From the IMG/VR virus record IMGVR_UViG_3300007540_000049, positions 1-32,968 of that record: a stretch of 32,968 nt of DNA; one strand, written 5' to 3'. Shown piece after piece: positions 6,067 to 16,100 of the stretch. The notes below the pieces were generated by a model that worked only from the letters and a program-made list of their open reading frames with translations, did not search any database and was not told the origin of the DNA. The DNA is from a virus. Position 1 is the first letter of the stretch. Every line of letters starts with the position of its first letter. The translations under genes were made by a program, and so were the position numbers.

Positions 6067-9000
6067 TGGCATCAGTTAGTTACCCTGTTTCAAATATTAC
6101 TGCTGGCGTTAGTACGCAGGAGTATAGCTTGCGTCTTGATGGGCAAGCATCTGAGCAGCGTAACGTATTGAACAGCCCTCGCTACGGACTCTGCAAACGC
6201 CCAAACAGTCATTACCTTGCAGGACTTGAGGTAGGCTCATGGGCTGCTCCTCTTGTCATTCCGTTGACGTACGGTGCTGTAGAAAACTTGTTTGTTGCTG
6301 GGGTCAACACACCAAAAACAATCCGAACATCTACAGGCGCATCAACGGATGTTTGCTTGTTTCCATCTTCTTCTGCTGTAGGTACGTCAGCATGGCAAGC
6401 GTACAAAGCTGGGACAGGTTCTGTTGCTGGCTATCCAAATGAGTTTGCACACGTCCGCGTTGGCGATGTGACGTTTATTGCAAACAAAACACGGCAGCCA
6501 GCTATGTCAAGCGATCTGTGGCTCGGGTACAACTCAGCAACTGATGTAACAAACGGTGGGACGGCTGTTGTGCAGGGCGACGGTACTGGCACAACAACAG
6601 TAACTAATGGTGATGTGTGGGCAGCGACTATTAAGCAGTTTGACCCCAACCAAGAAGAAGACTTTAGTATTACGTGGTCCGAAAAGATTGGAGACACAAC
6701 GTCGGAGTATTCTGTAAAAGTTGCACGCGAAGAAGATTCATACGTGCCTGATAGTAGTCATAACAGTTTAGATGAGCCAGCGGCAGAAAACATAAAACAT
6801 GTTGCTGCAAAACTTGCGTATGGTGTGTCAGCAAAACAAAACGGCAACACGCACAACATGATGCAAGCTACAAGTCTTGCAACGGTTAGCTACTCTGCTG
6901 GTACAAATACGGTAATAGACACGACAGGCACTACCTCAATTATGGGGCGGTACACAAACCAGACGGGAACAACTCCGGGAAGTCTTTCATCTATTGAGTC
7001 CGAGACTTCACGCGACAACGACTTTATTGATCTTGCGTGGAAAGAAGTCAAAAGCCTAGCAGATCTTCCTCCGCGTTCTTGGGAGTCACACACGCTTAAA
7101 GTTAGTGCTGAAGACGAAACACCATACGGCTTCTACATGAAGTTTGTTACAGATGAAGAGTCTCCCGTGCTTCGCTCACACGCTGTAGACTCTACAAGTG
7201 GGTCGCAATACGCACAGTTTACTTCTTCTTCTATGCTCCCACGCAAAGGGCACTGGGAAGAGTCGTGTGCTGTAGACATTGAAACTACAGTAGATTCTAC
7301 AACAATGCCGCACATGCTAGTACGCCGCCCTGATGGCAGCTTTGCTTTCATGGAGGCTCGTGGAAGCTTCGTTGTCAACAGTGCTGCTGCTGGGGTTACG
7401 TTTAATGCGGCTGGCGCTTATTTTACGGTTGATAATTTTGATGACGGGTTTAACGATGGTGCAACAGCCTCTCCTCTTGTGGTAGGTGACACAATCGAGT
7501 TTACTGTTGGAGGAACAGGCTTTCCAGTAACGCTAACGACAGACAAAACGTATTATATTGAAAGTGCAAATTACGTTGGCAGTGCATGGCAATACAAACT
7601 GTCTGCAACTCTTGACGGATCTGCGCTTGCTTTTACACTTGGTGCTTCTGCTAGTACATGCAAGATTAAGTTAACAACGTACAAAAACCTCACGTACTCT
7701 GACCGCATTGCTGGGGATGACACAACAAACAAGCTTCCTGATTTCTTTACAAACCCCATTGAAGGATTGTTTAGCTATCAAGACCGTCTTGGCATCTTCA
7801 CTGAAAACGAGATAACTCTTTCGGGCACGGACGCAGAGTTTACGTTTTTTAGAACAACGGTACGCAGCCTCCTTGATTCAGATCGGTTAAAGGTCCGGCC
7901 TTCTCAAGCAGACAACGAAAGCATTCTACAGGTATTGCCGTTTAAGTCAGCGTTGATGATTATGACTAATCGTAAACAGCTAATGATGTACGGTAATGAC
8001 GGATCATTGTCGCCGGGAACAATTACTGTTGCAGAAGCTTCTGCTGTTGAAACAGATACGTATACAACTCCTGTAGCGGTTGGTGATTCTTTGTACGCAG
8101 CGTACAGTGCAGGGTTTGGTGGGGGGATGTACGAGTTGTTCCCTGAGTCCGAAAGCGGCTTTGCCTCTCGGGATGTCTCGCTCCAAGTTCCCGGCTATCT
8201 TCCAGAAGGCCCTCGTGCTTTGCGAGCGTCATCAAAGCACAACATGATATTCTGGCTTGATGACGGTAGCGGGAGTAACGCAGAGATAGCTGACCGAGAG
8301 CGGATCTTTGTTTACACGTTTGACCAGAGCGGTCCTAAGAAGACACAGTCTGCGTGGACTAAGTGGTCCTTTAACTACAACAACACAACTGGAACGGCGG
8401 GATACCATATTCACAACATGGTTACTATGGGTGACCGCCTGTATCTTATTGTTGAGTCAAACGGTCATGTCATTATTGAATACATTGATCTTGATATTCT
8501 TGTCCCGCAAACTGACCTTGACGATACTACCGAGTCTGCGTTTGCAGGAGTTATGCTAGATCGGTTGACATCTTTTACCCCTGCAAGTGCTAGTGAGGTT
8601 GTTCTTAATAGCGGAAACACTGAGATAACTGTGCCGTGGGAAGTCTTAACCTCTACGGACATGGACAATAACCTGCGGATTGTTGCCACATCAAACGCAG
8701 GAGCTACAACGGTGTACACACCGACAAGCATTAGCTCATCTACAACGTCATCGACTAAGCTTACTCTTAACAGCACCGACCTAAAGAACGGGCATGCTAA
8801 GGTTTGGGTGGGCTTTAACTACGACATGATACACACATTAGGTCCGTTCTCTCCTGTGATTGGTGAGCGAGCCGTACGTGGTCGTAATGTTTTTGTTCGT
8901 GGTGGTCGAATGACGTACTCAAAACTAAACACGTTAGGCATTACCGTAGAGGGTAGAACGCAAACAATTAGTGCTGGTGGTACAGCGACAAAACAAGGCG

Positions 9001-9140
9001 AAGAGTTCTTTGCTGTAGGTCAGAAAGTAGAAGATCTTTCTGTGACTCTAACAAACAGCACGCCGTGGCAAAGCATGGTGCAAGGCATCACGTATGACTT
9101 GAATATTCAAGAAGGAATGAATCAAGCAGTATGGCGTTAA
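6066..9140 (+). CDS. Tail tubular protein B (nozzle), T7 gp12-like
   Basis: 1024 aa (T7 gp12 is 794). A hexamer of this protein forms the tail nozzle through which DNA leaves. It starts with the family's typical MASVSYPVSNITAGVSTQ opening and SLRLDGQASEQRN, is Ser/Thr/Gly-rich and beta-rich throughout, and ends NIQEGMNQAVWR. It is about 230 residues longer than in T7; the extra length appears to be in the central beta-rich region (about residues 420-560), possibly an added surface domain for receptor contact. It is coupled at both ends: TAATG at its start and a 10-base overlap with the gp13-like gene. Confidence 0.9.
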   Translation: MASVSYPVSNITAGVSTQEYSLRLDGQASEQRNVLNSPRYGLCKRPNSHYLAGLEVGSWAAPLVIPLTYGAVENLFVAGVNTPKTIRTSTGASTDVCLFPSSSAVGTSAWQAYKAGTGSVAGYPNEFAHVRVGDVTFIANKTRQPAMSSDLWLGYNSATDVTNGGTAVVQGDGTGTTTVTNGDVWAATIKQFDPNQEEDFSITWSEKIGDTTSEYSVKVAREEDSYVPDSSHNSLDEPAAENIKHVAAKLAYGVSAKQNGNTHNMMQATSLATVSYSAGTNTVIDTTGTTSIMGRYTNQTGTTPGSLSSIESETSRDNDFIDLAWKEVKSLADLPPRSWESHTLKVSAEDETPYGFYMKFVTDEESPVLRSHAVDSTSGSQYAQFTSSSMLPRKGHWEESCAVDIETTVDSTTMPHMLVRRPDGSFAFMEARGSFVVNSAAAGVTFNAAGAYFTVDNFDDGFNDGATASPLVVGDTIEFTVGGTGFPVTLTTDKTYYIESANYVGSAWQYKLSATLDGSALAFTLGASASTCKIKLTTYKNLTYSDRIAGDDTTNKLPDFFTNPIEGLFSYQDRLGIFTENEITLSGTDAEFTFFRTTVRSLLDSDRLKVRPSQADNESILQVLPFKSALMIMTNRKQLMMYGNDGSLSPGTITVAEASAVETDTYTTPVAVGDSLYAAYSAGFGGGMYELFPESESGFASRDVSLQVPGYLPEGPRALRASSKHNMIFWLDDGSGSNAEIADRERIFVYTFDQSGPKKTQSAWTKWSFNYNNTTGTAGYHIHNMVTMGDRLYLIVESNGHVIIEYIDLDILVPQTDLDDTTESAFAGVMLDRLTSFTPASASEVVLNSGNTEITVPWEVLTSTDMDNNLRIVATSNAGATTVYTPTSISSSTTSSTKLTLNSTDLKNGHAKVWVGFNYDMIHTLGPFSPVIGERAVRGRNVFVRGGRMTYSKLNTLGITVEGRTQTISAGGTATKQGEEFFAVGQKVEDLSVTLTNSTPWQSMVQGITYDLNIQEGMNQAVWR

Positions 9141-9598
9141 AGGCATTAGTACGAGACGCTGAGAAAGGTGATGGGTACGACTTAGGCCCTTCCTTGAGGC
9201 AAGCAGACAAAGAAGAAATCTTTGCAGCTACGGGCCATAACAGCCCGTCTGAAGCATTAGAGGCAGGGCTGTGGCACAGCGATAAGTGCTGGACTGTAAC
9301 ACTAGCTGACGAGCCGATTGCTATTTTTGGTATTACTGCTGATGAAGACAACACCGCAAACGTCTGGATGCTAGGCTCTGACAAGATTGAGGACATACGT
9401 TGGCAGTTCTTGCGCGAAAGTAAGAAGTGGATTAAGCGTATGTCTAAAGACTTTTCAATGTTATGGGCCTGTGCTGATGCTCGTAACACTAAACACACTG
9501 ACTGGTACACTTGGCTAGGCTTTGAGATTGCTGTGACAAAACCACACGGCCCAGCTAAACTACCGTTCCACCGCATCGTCTACTTACCGGAAAAGTAA
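9131..9598 (+). CDS. GNAT-fold protein, T7 gp13-like
   Basis: 155 aa (T7 gp13 is 138). It lies exactly where T7 gene 13 does, between gp12 and gp14, and has the matching layout: an N-terminal charged segment, EALEAGLWHSDKCWTVTLAD, a beta hairpin (PIAIFGITAD), a helix rich in basic and aromatic residues, and WYTWLGFEI, which resembles the end of a GNAT acetyltransferase fold. T7 gp13 is needed for proper internal core assembly. Acetyltransferase activity is not implied, because no clear acetyl-CoA-binding Q/RxxGxG/A loop is seen. Confidence 0.75.
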   Translation: MALKALVRDAEKGDGYDLGPSLRQADKEEIFAATGHNSPSEALEAGLWHSDKCWTVTLADEPIAIFGITADEDNTANVWMLGSDKIEDIRWQFLRESKKWIKRMSKDFSMLWACADARNTKHTDWYTWLGFEIAVTKPHGPAKLPFHRIVYLPEK

Positions 9599-9599
9599 T

Positions 9600-10364
9600 A
9601 TGTGCCTACCCCCTGTTTTTGCGGCTTTAAATGCTGCTGGAATAACCTCCGTAGCTCTTCCTGCTGCTGCTCCTGTTGTTGCTAGTACGCTCGCTCCTGT
9701 TGTTGCGACTACTGCTGCTGCTGCTCCTGTTGTTGCTGGAGGAGTTGCTACGACAGCACAATTAGCTACGGCTGACGCAATGATTGCAGAGCTTGCGTCA
9801 GAACTTCTCTTAGAACAAACTGCTGTAGAAATGGCATCATCAAACTTTTTGATGGATGCTGGCGCAAACATAATTTCTTTTGGGCTTCAAGCTCAACAAG
9901 CTAACTTACAAGGTGATGCGGCGCGTGCGCAGTTCTTAGCAGAACAAGCACAACGCAAAGAAGTTCTGCGTCAGAAAGAAATTCAAACTGCTGTAGAGCT
10001 AGATGCACTTGCGCAGAACGCAGTCAGAGGGGCAGCCACAGCTAAAACAAAAGGTGCTGCCTCGGGGCGAAACATTGAAGAGATGGCTATGCAGTTTAAG
10101 ATCCAAGAGGGATACCTTGCTGGACTACAGGAAGCTAACCTTGACAACTTTAGACAAAACATCCAACAACAGAATACCTTTGCAGCACGAAACACTAACG
10201 CAGCAATACGGCAAGCTCAGTCAGCAACAGGACCGTTGGCTTTTGCTGGCCTTGGTTTGAACATAGGTTCTGCTTATTTTGATCAGTTTCCGCGCTACAA
10301 TGCTTTCCCGTTTGAGTCGCAAAAAAGCTACGCAAAACGAACGCTTGGCCTAAACAGAGTATAA
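9600..10364 (+). CDS. Internal virion (ejection) protein, T7 gp14-like
   Basis: 254 aa (T7 gp14 is 196). Ejection proteins leave the capsid with the DNA and build a conduit across the cell envelope; gp14 sits in the outer membrane. The MC start, the Ala/Val-rich hydrophobic N-terminus (residues 8-50) and the following long Gln/Ala-rich helical region are typical of gp14. The hydrophobic part contains three copies of APVVA encoded by near-identical DNA. The gene order gp13-14-15-16 supports the call. It starts one base after the previous stop. Confidence 0.8.
   Translation: MCLPPVFAALNAAGITSVALPAAAPVVASTLAPVVATTAAAAPVVAGGVATTAQLATADAMIAELASELLLEQTAVEMASSNFLMDAGANIISFGLQAQQANLQGDAARAQFLAEQAQRKEVLRQKEIQTAVELDALAQNAVRGAATAKTKGAASGRNIEEMAMQFKIQEGYLAGLQEANLDNFRQNIQQQNTFAARNTNAAIRQAQSATGPLAFAGLGLNIGSAYFDQFPRYNAFPFESQKSYAKRTLGLNRV
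9669..9736 (+). repeat. Three copies of a 14-bp repeat in the gp14-like gene
   Basis: GCTCCTGTTGTTGC occurs at 9669-9682, 9693-9706 and 9723-9736, each encoding APVVA. Sequence identity at the codon level suggests recent slippage or duplication. It expands the hydrophobic N-terminal segment. Confidence 0.7.
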
Positions 10365-10367
10365 AGT

Positions 10368-13184
10368 ATGGCAAACGAATATAGACAATTAGGAACGCCG
10401 CGCTATCAGGTACAACAGCAGGTTGGTGGCCTTAGTGGGCAAGCACCGCAAGACCTTGGAGCACAAGCTTTTTTAAGAGGTTTTGCTGGTTTATCTCAAA
10501 GTATCTCTAGTGCGCAGCAGGTAGCAAACAAACAAAACATTGAAAAAGCTTTGGCAGAAGGTGATGCACTGCAAGCAGCGTCACAAAAAAACTACAAGGA
10601 TGCCGTAAAGGACGGAGATATAGATCCTATGCAGAACCCTTGGGTTGCTGTTGGAGCTATGAAACGTGACGGAGATAAACAAGCTACAGCACTAATCCGT
10701 GAAGCGCGTAACGAATGGAAAGCAATCGCAAACGACCCAAACGATTCAAGAGGTACAGAGCCTGACGGGTTTACAAAGTTCTTTGAAGCCAAGAGGCAAA
10801 CTGTAATTGACGCTAGTGGGACACAGTCACATTACTGGGAGGGGGCTTTTCACAACAAAGCAAACACTTACTTTGAAGAAGTTGTTGATAAAGAAACTAG
10901 CCTCGCGCACCGACGAGCTTTAGCAAGACGAACCGACGCGGACGTTGAATCTATTGCGGCTGCTATTGTTGACATAACTAACGCCGCAGATGACGATGAA
11001 ATAAAGGATATAATAGGCGGCGTACAGACAACCATTGATGCGTTAGCCGATGGAGCTTTATGGACCCCTGAGTTTCAGGATGCTATACTTTCTGGAATTA
11101 AAGGTCTTCTAACATCACCGACGCACGCAAAGAGTGCTAACACACTTTTGCAGAGTATACTGACTGGACCTAAATCTACTGACCCAGCTACGCCACGCAC
11201 TACCAAGTGGGCCGACACAAAAAAAGTTAAAGCATTTTTAGGTGATGGTGTTGACGATGATCGGAAAGCCGCAGAGTTGTCTCACACAAAAGCTCAACTA
11301 ATTGAATACAGTGGAAAACTTGGAGATCTTAAACTAGCTCTTGTAAATCTTGACACGGCTGTACTTAACGGGACTATGTCTTTTGATGAGGCAAACACAA
11401 AAAGAAAAACACAAGCACAAGAAATTGTAGATTATTACCTGACGCTTGGTCCTACATATTCTAGAGAGATGCTTTCTTTTGTTAAGTCTCAGCTAGAACA
11501 AGACAAAAAATACGCAGAAATGCAAGCTAATCAATTTGCTATTAACTCTGCGTTTACGTCTGTTACTACTGGTGGTAGCTATCTTTCGGCAACGAGTTCT
11601 TTAACTACTGCGCAGCGCAACAGTTTAGATCCTCAATTTATGGCCGAAATTCAGCAAAGAGTGGCTAAGAAACTATCGCAAGGTGTGCAAGCAAACGTAG
11701 TTGACGAATTGATTTTGTTTCATGCCTCTAGCGGCCACGTTCCGCGTCAATACAAGTGGATGCTTGCGCAGCAAATGCGGAGCTTTGTTACCAGCACTCC
11801 TGATACCATTGATGATGTAGACCCTAACTTTGTTCAAGCTGCTGAAACTTACAAGCGTATGCGCCAAGGCGGTGTTGGAGACTTTGGGAGTGCTGATCCT
11901 GCATACGTTCTTCTTGAGGAAGTGCACCAAGCTCTAGAAAGCGAACCATCAAAATCTCCTGACAAAGTATTGTTTGAGATACTTCAAGCAGGAGGTACAG
12001 AAAAGTACAAAAACTTACAAGCTCAAAGAGATTCTGTGCTTCCCGAATTTATTGCCGATTCTGTTAACGGATTGTTTTCAGAGGAGGGGCTTAGTGAAGA
12101 CACAATGATACGCCTTAACAATGCAGCTACACAAAAGCACGATGAGTTACGTACACGGTACGGGCCTGAAGAAGCCGCAGAAAAACTTAACGAATTCTTA
12201 GAGGGTATCGAGCGTAACGAAAACGACTTGAACTTAAGCAACGTCGCCTTTACAAGTGAGGGTGAGTCCTTGGAGGATTTTGCGCAACATGTTGGCAAGA
12301 TGCATAATGAAGTCCAACTAGAATTGTTAGAGCAGAAGTTTTCAGGTGCGGGCATTGATCTAGATCATCTTCTTATTATGAATGACTACTCAACCCCTTC
12401 AAGTCTAAATATGCTTGGCAGCATGGGTGCTAATATAGAAGACTTATTCAAGTTTGGAGAAGATGATCGGTTACAGCACAGACTTGACACTGATGTTCCT
12501 TATAAAGTATTTAGACCAAAAACTACTTTTTTAGGTGATCTTAAAGGAGCTGCTGGTAACATACTTGGTGTATCATACGATGAACCAGTATCTTTTAAAG
12601 GGCTGTTTAAACGAGAGCCCGATGCTATCTTAGAGTATGCTGAAGCGCTTGGCATTGATGTAGCGATTGATGCACCTGTTGATGACGCAGGGGCAAGGGC
12701 TGCTTCTGTCGTACTAAATGAAGACGGCTCTATTAGCACTATAGATCAAAACGGATATCTTCACATTATTGCTGATCATCGTGCTACGGAGATTATTAAA
12801 AACTACCGAGGAGACGTAAAAAACAAAAGATATGAAAAGCTTGCTAATTCAGACTTGGCACATGATGCTTTAAATCAAGACCGTACTCGCCGTGACTCTT
12901 GGTTTCCTGCTGACATTACAAAAGAAGAGGCGGGAGTAATACGTGCTTGGTCAGACAGCGTGGGTGGTTATATCTCTGATGTTGTGAGTCCATTAGGAAA
13001 AGCTCTTGCAGAACGTGACTACAGCGGAATACCCTCGGCAGTACTGGACGCGTACATTGCTAGTAGCCCCTTCTCCCTCGATTTTGGGGGGCGTTTTAAA
13101 AATCTCGCGCGGGGGTTCCAAGTAACGCACGCTAGGGGCACAATGGCACTACAAGAACTAGCACAGGGGGCTTTCGGTGAGTAA
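10368..13184 (+). CDS. Internal virion (ejection) protein, T7 gp15-like
   Basis: 938 aa (T7 gp15 is 747). gp15 is the periplasmic tube component of the T7 DNA-ejection machine. The N-terminus has the family pattern: a Gln-rich start, FLRGFAGLSQSISS, ALAEGDALQAAS, and a DPMQNPWVAVGAMKRDGD segment matching the gp15 region around its NPF(F)KYG motif. The rest is long, acidic and helical without membrane segments. It lies 3 bases after gp14 and overlaps the gp16-like GTG start by 8 bases. The function is assigned by position, size and N-terminal similarity. Confidence 0.85.
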   Translation: MANEYRQLGTPRYQVQQQVGGLSGQAPQDLGAQAFLRGFAGLSQSISSAQQVANKQNIEKALAEGDALQAASQKNYKDAVKDGDIDPMQNPWVAVGAMKRDGDKQATALIREARNEWKAIANDPNDSRGTEPDGFTKFFEAKRQTVIDASGTQSHYWEGAFHNKANTYFEEVVDKETSLAHRRALARRTDADVESIAAAIVDITNAADDDEIKDIIGGVQTTIDALADGALWTPEFQDAILSGIKGLLTSPTHAKSANTLLQSILTGPKSTDPATPRTTKWADTKKVKAFLGDGVDDDRKAAELSHTKAQLIEYSGKLGDLKLALVNLDTAVLNGTMSFDEANTKRKTQAQEIVDYYLTLGPTYSREMLSFVKSQLEQDKKYAEMQANQFAINSAFTSVTTGGSYLSATSSLTTAQRNSLDPQFMAEIQQRVAKKLSQGVQANVVDELILFHASSGHVPRQYKWMLAQQMRSFVTSTPDTIDDVDPNFVQAAETYKRMRQGGVGDFGSADPAYVLLEEVHQALESEPSKSPDKVLFEILQAGGTEKYKNLQAQRDSVLPEFIADSVNGLFSEEGLSEDTMIRLNNAATQKHDELRTRYGPEEAAEKLNEFLEGIERNENDLNLSNVAFTSEGESLEDFAQHVGKMHNEVQLELLEQKFSGAGIDLDHLLIMNDYSTPSSLNMLGSMGANIEDLFKFGEDDRLQHRLDTDVPYKVFRPKTTFLGDLKGAAGNILGVSYDEPVSFKGLFKREPDAILEYAEALGIDVAIDAPVDDAGARAASVVLNEDGSISTIDQNGYLHIIADHRATEIIKNYRGDVKNKRYEKLANSDLAHDALNQDRTRRDSWFPADITKEEAGVIRAWSDSVGGYISDVVSPLGKALAERDYSGIPSAVLDAYIASSPFSLDFGGRFKNLARGFQVTHARGTMALQELAQGAFGE

Positions 13185-16100
13185 CGAAGACTTTTTTAGC
13201 TCGCTGCCGCAGCACCCGACACGCGAAGAAGAGCGGCAAAGAGAGCGTGATGCTGCACGAACGCAAAGTAAGATCCGAAATGCTTCGGGTGGTGATCTTT
13301 TTGCACACGCATTTTCTGAAACAAGTACGTTTACTCCGTACTTTTCTGACTACGCACCGCAAAACTTTGTTGATGATCCTGACTTTGTCATGGATGAAGA
13401 GACGTTTGCACGCTTTTCAGATGGTCTTCCAGCGAGTGCTGATGAGCATATCTATACAGCTAAGTCTGAAGCTCATGCCCAAGCTATTCGAGATCACACA
13501 CTTAAAACGCAAGAAGCGTCGCAGATCTTTTCTGAAAAGTACGGTACTGCTGGAGTAATGGGCGCATACATTGTTTCTGGTTTCTTTCAGCCAGAAGCTT
13601 TACTGGTTAATGCGGCTGGCGCTCCTGTGTATAAAGCTGCCGCCAATGCTGCTAAGTTTACACGCCTACAACGGTTTAGGAATGTTGGCGCATTAGCAGC
13701 GGGGGAAGGCGCAGCGTTTGCCGCTGTCCGTGCGCCCGGAGATCCCCTGATGTCTGAAGGAGATATCCTTACCGTGGGAGCTATCTCAGGAGTCTTAGCA
13801 GGTGGTCTATCATCGCTTGCTCGTACTCGTATTGGAGACTCAAGCCAAGTAATCGACGGAGCAAACACACGACAGGCGGCTACTGAGCAGGGGTATCGAG
13901 ACGCTTCAAAAGGATCAAACTGGTGGAAGTCAGTTTTTGATGATCATGAAATGTTTTTCGAGTGGGTTCCTGACCACCTCCAGTCCAACTACATGGACTT
14001 TAGAAAGGCAGCCTTTGGAGTTTTAGGGGACACCACTGGCGCACAGGCGACCGCCATCTCCGGTGATGGCTCTATAAACGTACGACGCGTCTCACCAAAA
14101 CCAACTAGAGAGCCTATTAAGGACAAGTTTAACCGCCTTGCAACAGAGGATGAGGCTAACTTTCCAGACTCAGTTGACGAAGGGATAGCCAAGCATCAAA
14201 GAAGTGCTCGCAAAAACTTCAGGCAAGGCGGGATGACTGCAAACCAGCAAGGCCGCAACAAGAAGATTTCGGACACAATCAGGGAAAATGTAACCAGAGA
14301 CAAGGGTAAAGAAGCTGGAGATGCCGCTGGTGACGCTTATTTAGAGACATTTGAGAGGCTCAACGAGGCGCTCAAGCAAGATCGCGCACAGCCTAAGCCT
14401 GTTAGTGGAGTAGTCCCGCCCCCCGGACCTCGGCGCGTCTCACCAAAACCAACAAGAAAAAGCTACGGATCTATTTCTTTTATTGGTGATCGTTTCCGCA
14501 ACTTTAAGAGCATTGCTTTTGATCTAGGCGATGACATGGGGATGGTTGTTCATCACGATAAGCGTGTTGTTATTCGTGATGGTGTTAGGACTATGCACGG
14601 TGCACTAGATGACACAGGCCGTCTTCAGATTGACGGTGACTCAATCACTATCCAAGAAGGCGCACAAGCATCACGACTTGATACACCTATCCACCCAGAA
14701 ACAATAGAAGCAAAATTTAACAAAGCTTGGTCAGACTCTCAGGAAGTTATTGCTGATGATGTTGACGCATTATTTAACGGTCGCCCTGACCACATTATGC
14801 GTAAGTATCCTAAGCCGTCTTCACGAGAGATTGACAAGGCAGACTTGCGGCAACACATTGACCCGGACGGCGCAGAGGTCGATGGACAAGGAGCTACGCG
14901 CTACCCTGAGCACCTTGGTGATACGATCCGTGCGTTATCCCGCAAGACTCGAAACATCTTTGGTGATGAGTACATGCGTCGGTGGTTGCCTGAGAGACTA
15001 CAGCGTTTCTCTGCCAACATAGACAAAGCTGCCGTAAGCACACTGCGTAAAAGCCTCACATCAAAAGCTGCTCTGCGGCGCATGGAAGATGTTTATGAGG
15101 GGATGCCTGAAGCCGAGCTACGTTCTGTAAAGCAAGGGGCTATTGATCTTGAAGCAGAAGAAGCTTTCAAGGAGTTTATGCGTGATGTGTACTACAGACG
15201 CTCTGGCGGCAAAGACTACATTGATGGCTTAACATACGAAGACATTAAGTTTTTAGCTGATCACAACCCTGAGTCTTTAGCTAAGTTGTCTACGTCAGCG
15301 TTAGAGCGCTTGACAAGAGGACAACAAAAACGAGTACGCAAAAAACTTAATGCGGCAAGAGATAAGGTTCTGCAAGCAGAGCGTGAAGCAAAGCAAGCTG
15401 CACTTGACAGCCCGAAGCGTAGCGGCAATCTAATCTACGATCCAAAGACGCACGAGATTGGCGTAGTCACACGAGTGTACAAAAACGCTGATGGCGAAGA
15501 TGTCATGGATGTAGACTTTGGAGAGATCCGTGGAGTTGAGGGAGATCGCCCTATTCTTACAGGCGGTCCTGACGTAAAGGGTGCGGATGTTTTAACTCCG
15601 GGCAGACAAAGGACTGTTGGTCAGAAGGATGTTGAGATCCTTCTTCCCCCAAGAGTCACAAAGTCTAAGCTTAAAAACACACAAGTTCGCGTTAATGATA
15701 CGCCTGAAATTACAAACGCACGTAATTTTATTAATGACCTTAAGCGCAGACTTCGCATAGCAACGGACAAACGCGACAGCTTAAAGCGAGAAGTTGCCGC
15801 TCCTTCGGAGAGTATAGGACGATCTGGTGACATTAGGTTTGCTGATGAAGCTCTCGAAGAAGCACGGCGGTTATCAAATGACCCAGAGAGTAATGTACAC
15901 CTTGTCTACATGACTCCTGATGAGTTTGGTTCTTTTACTGTTCCTCTGCGTGAAGGCACTATAGGAGACAAGGGGCAGTCTGTAGATAGTGTCCGTGATC
16001 TTATGGAGGCAGGAACAAAAATGGACGAACTGCCCACCTTAACTGTGTCACGCGAGGCTGCATCAAAAGGTAAGCCAAGTCGTGAAGGTGCATACGAAGT

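Noticed and set aside
15957-15970. CACTATAGGAGACA, nearly the T7 promoter start region
   Set aside because: It lies inside the gp16-like gene, codes normally in frame, lacks a gene start downstream, and is one base short of the T7 core. A second weaker hit (GCACTATAG near 12735) is also coding. Probably chance.
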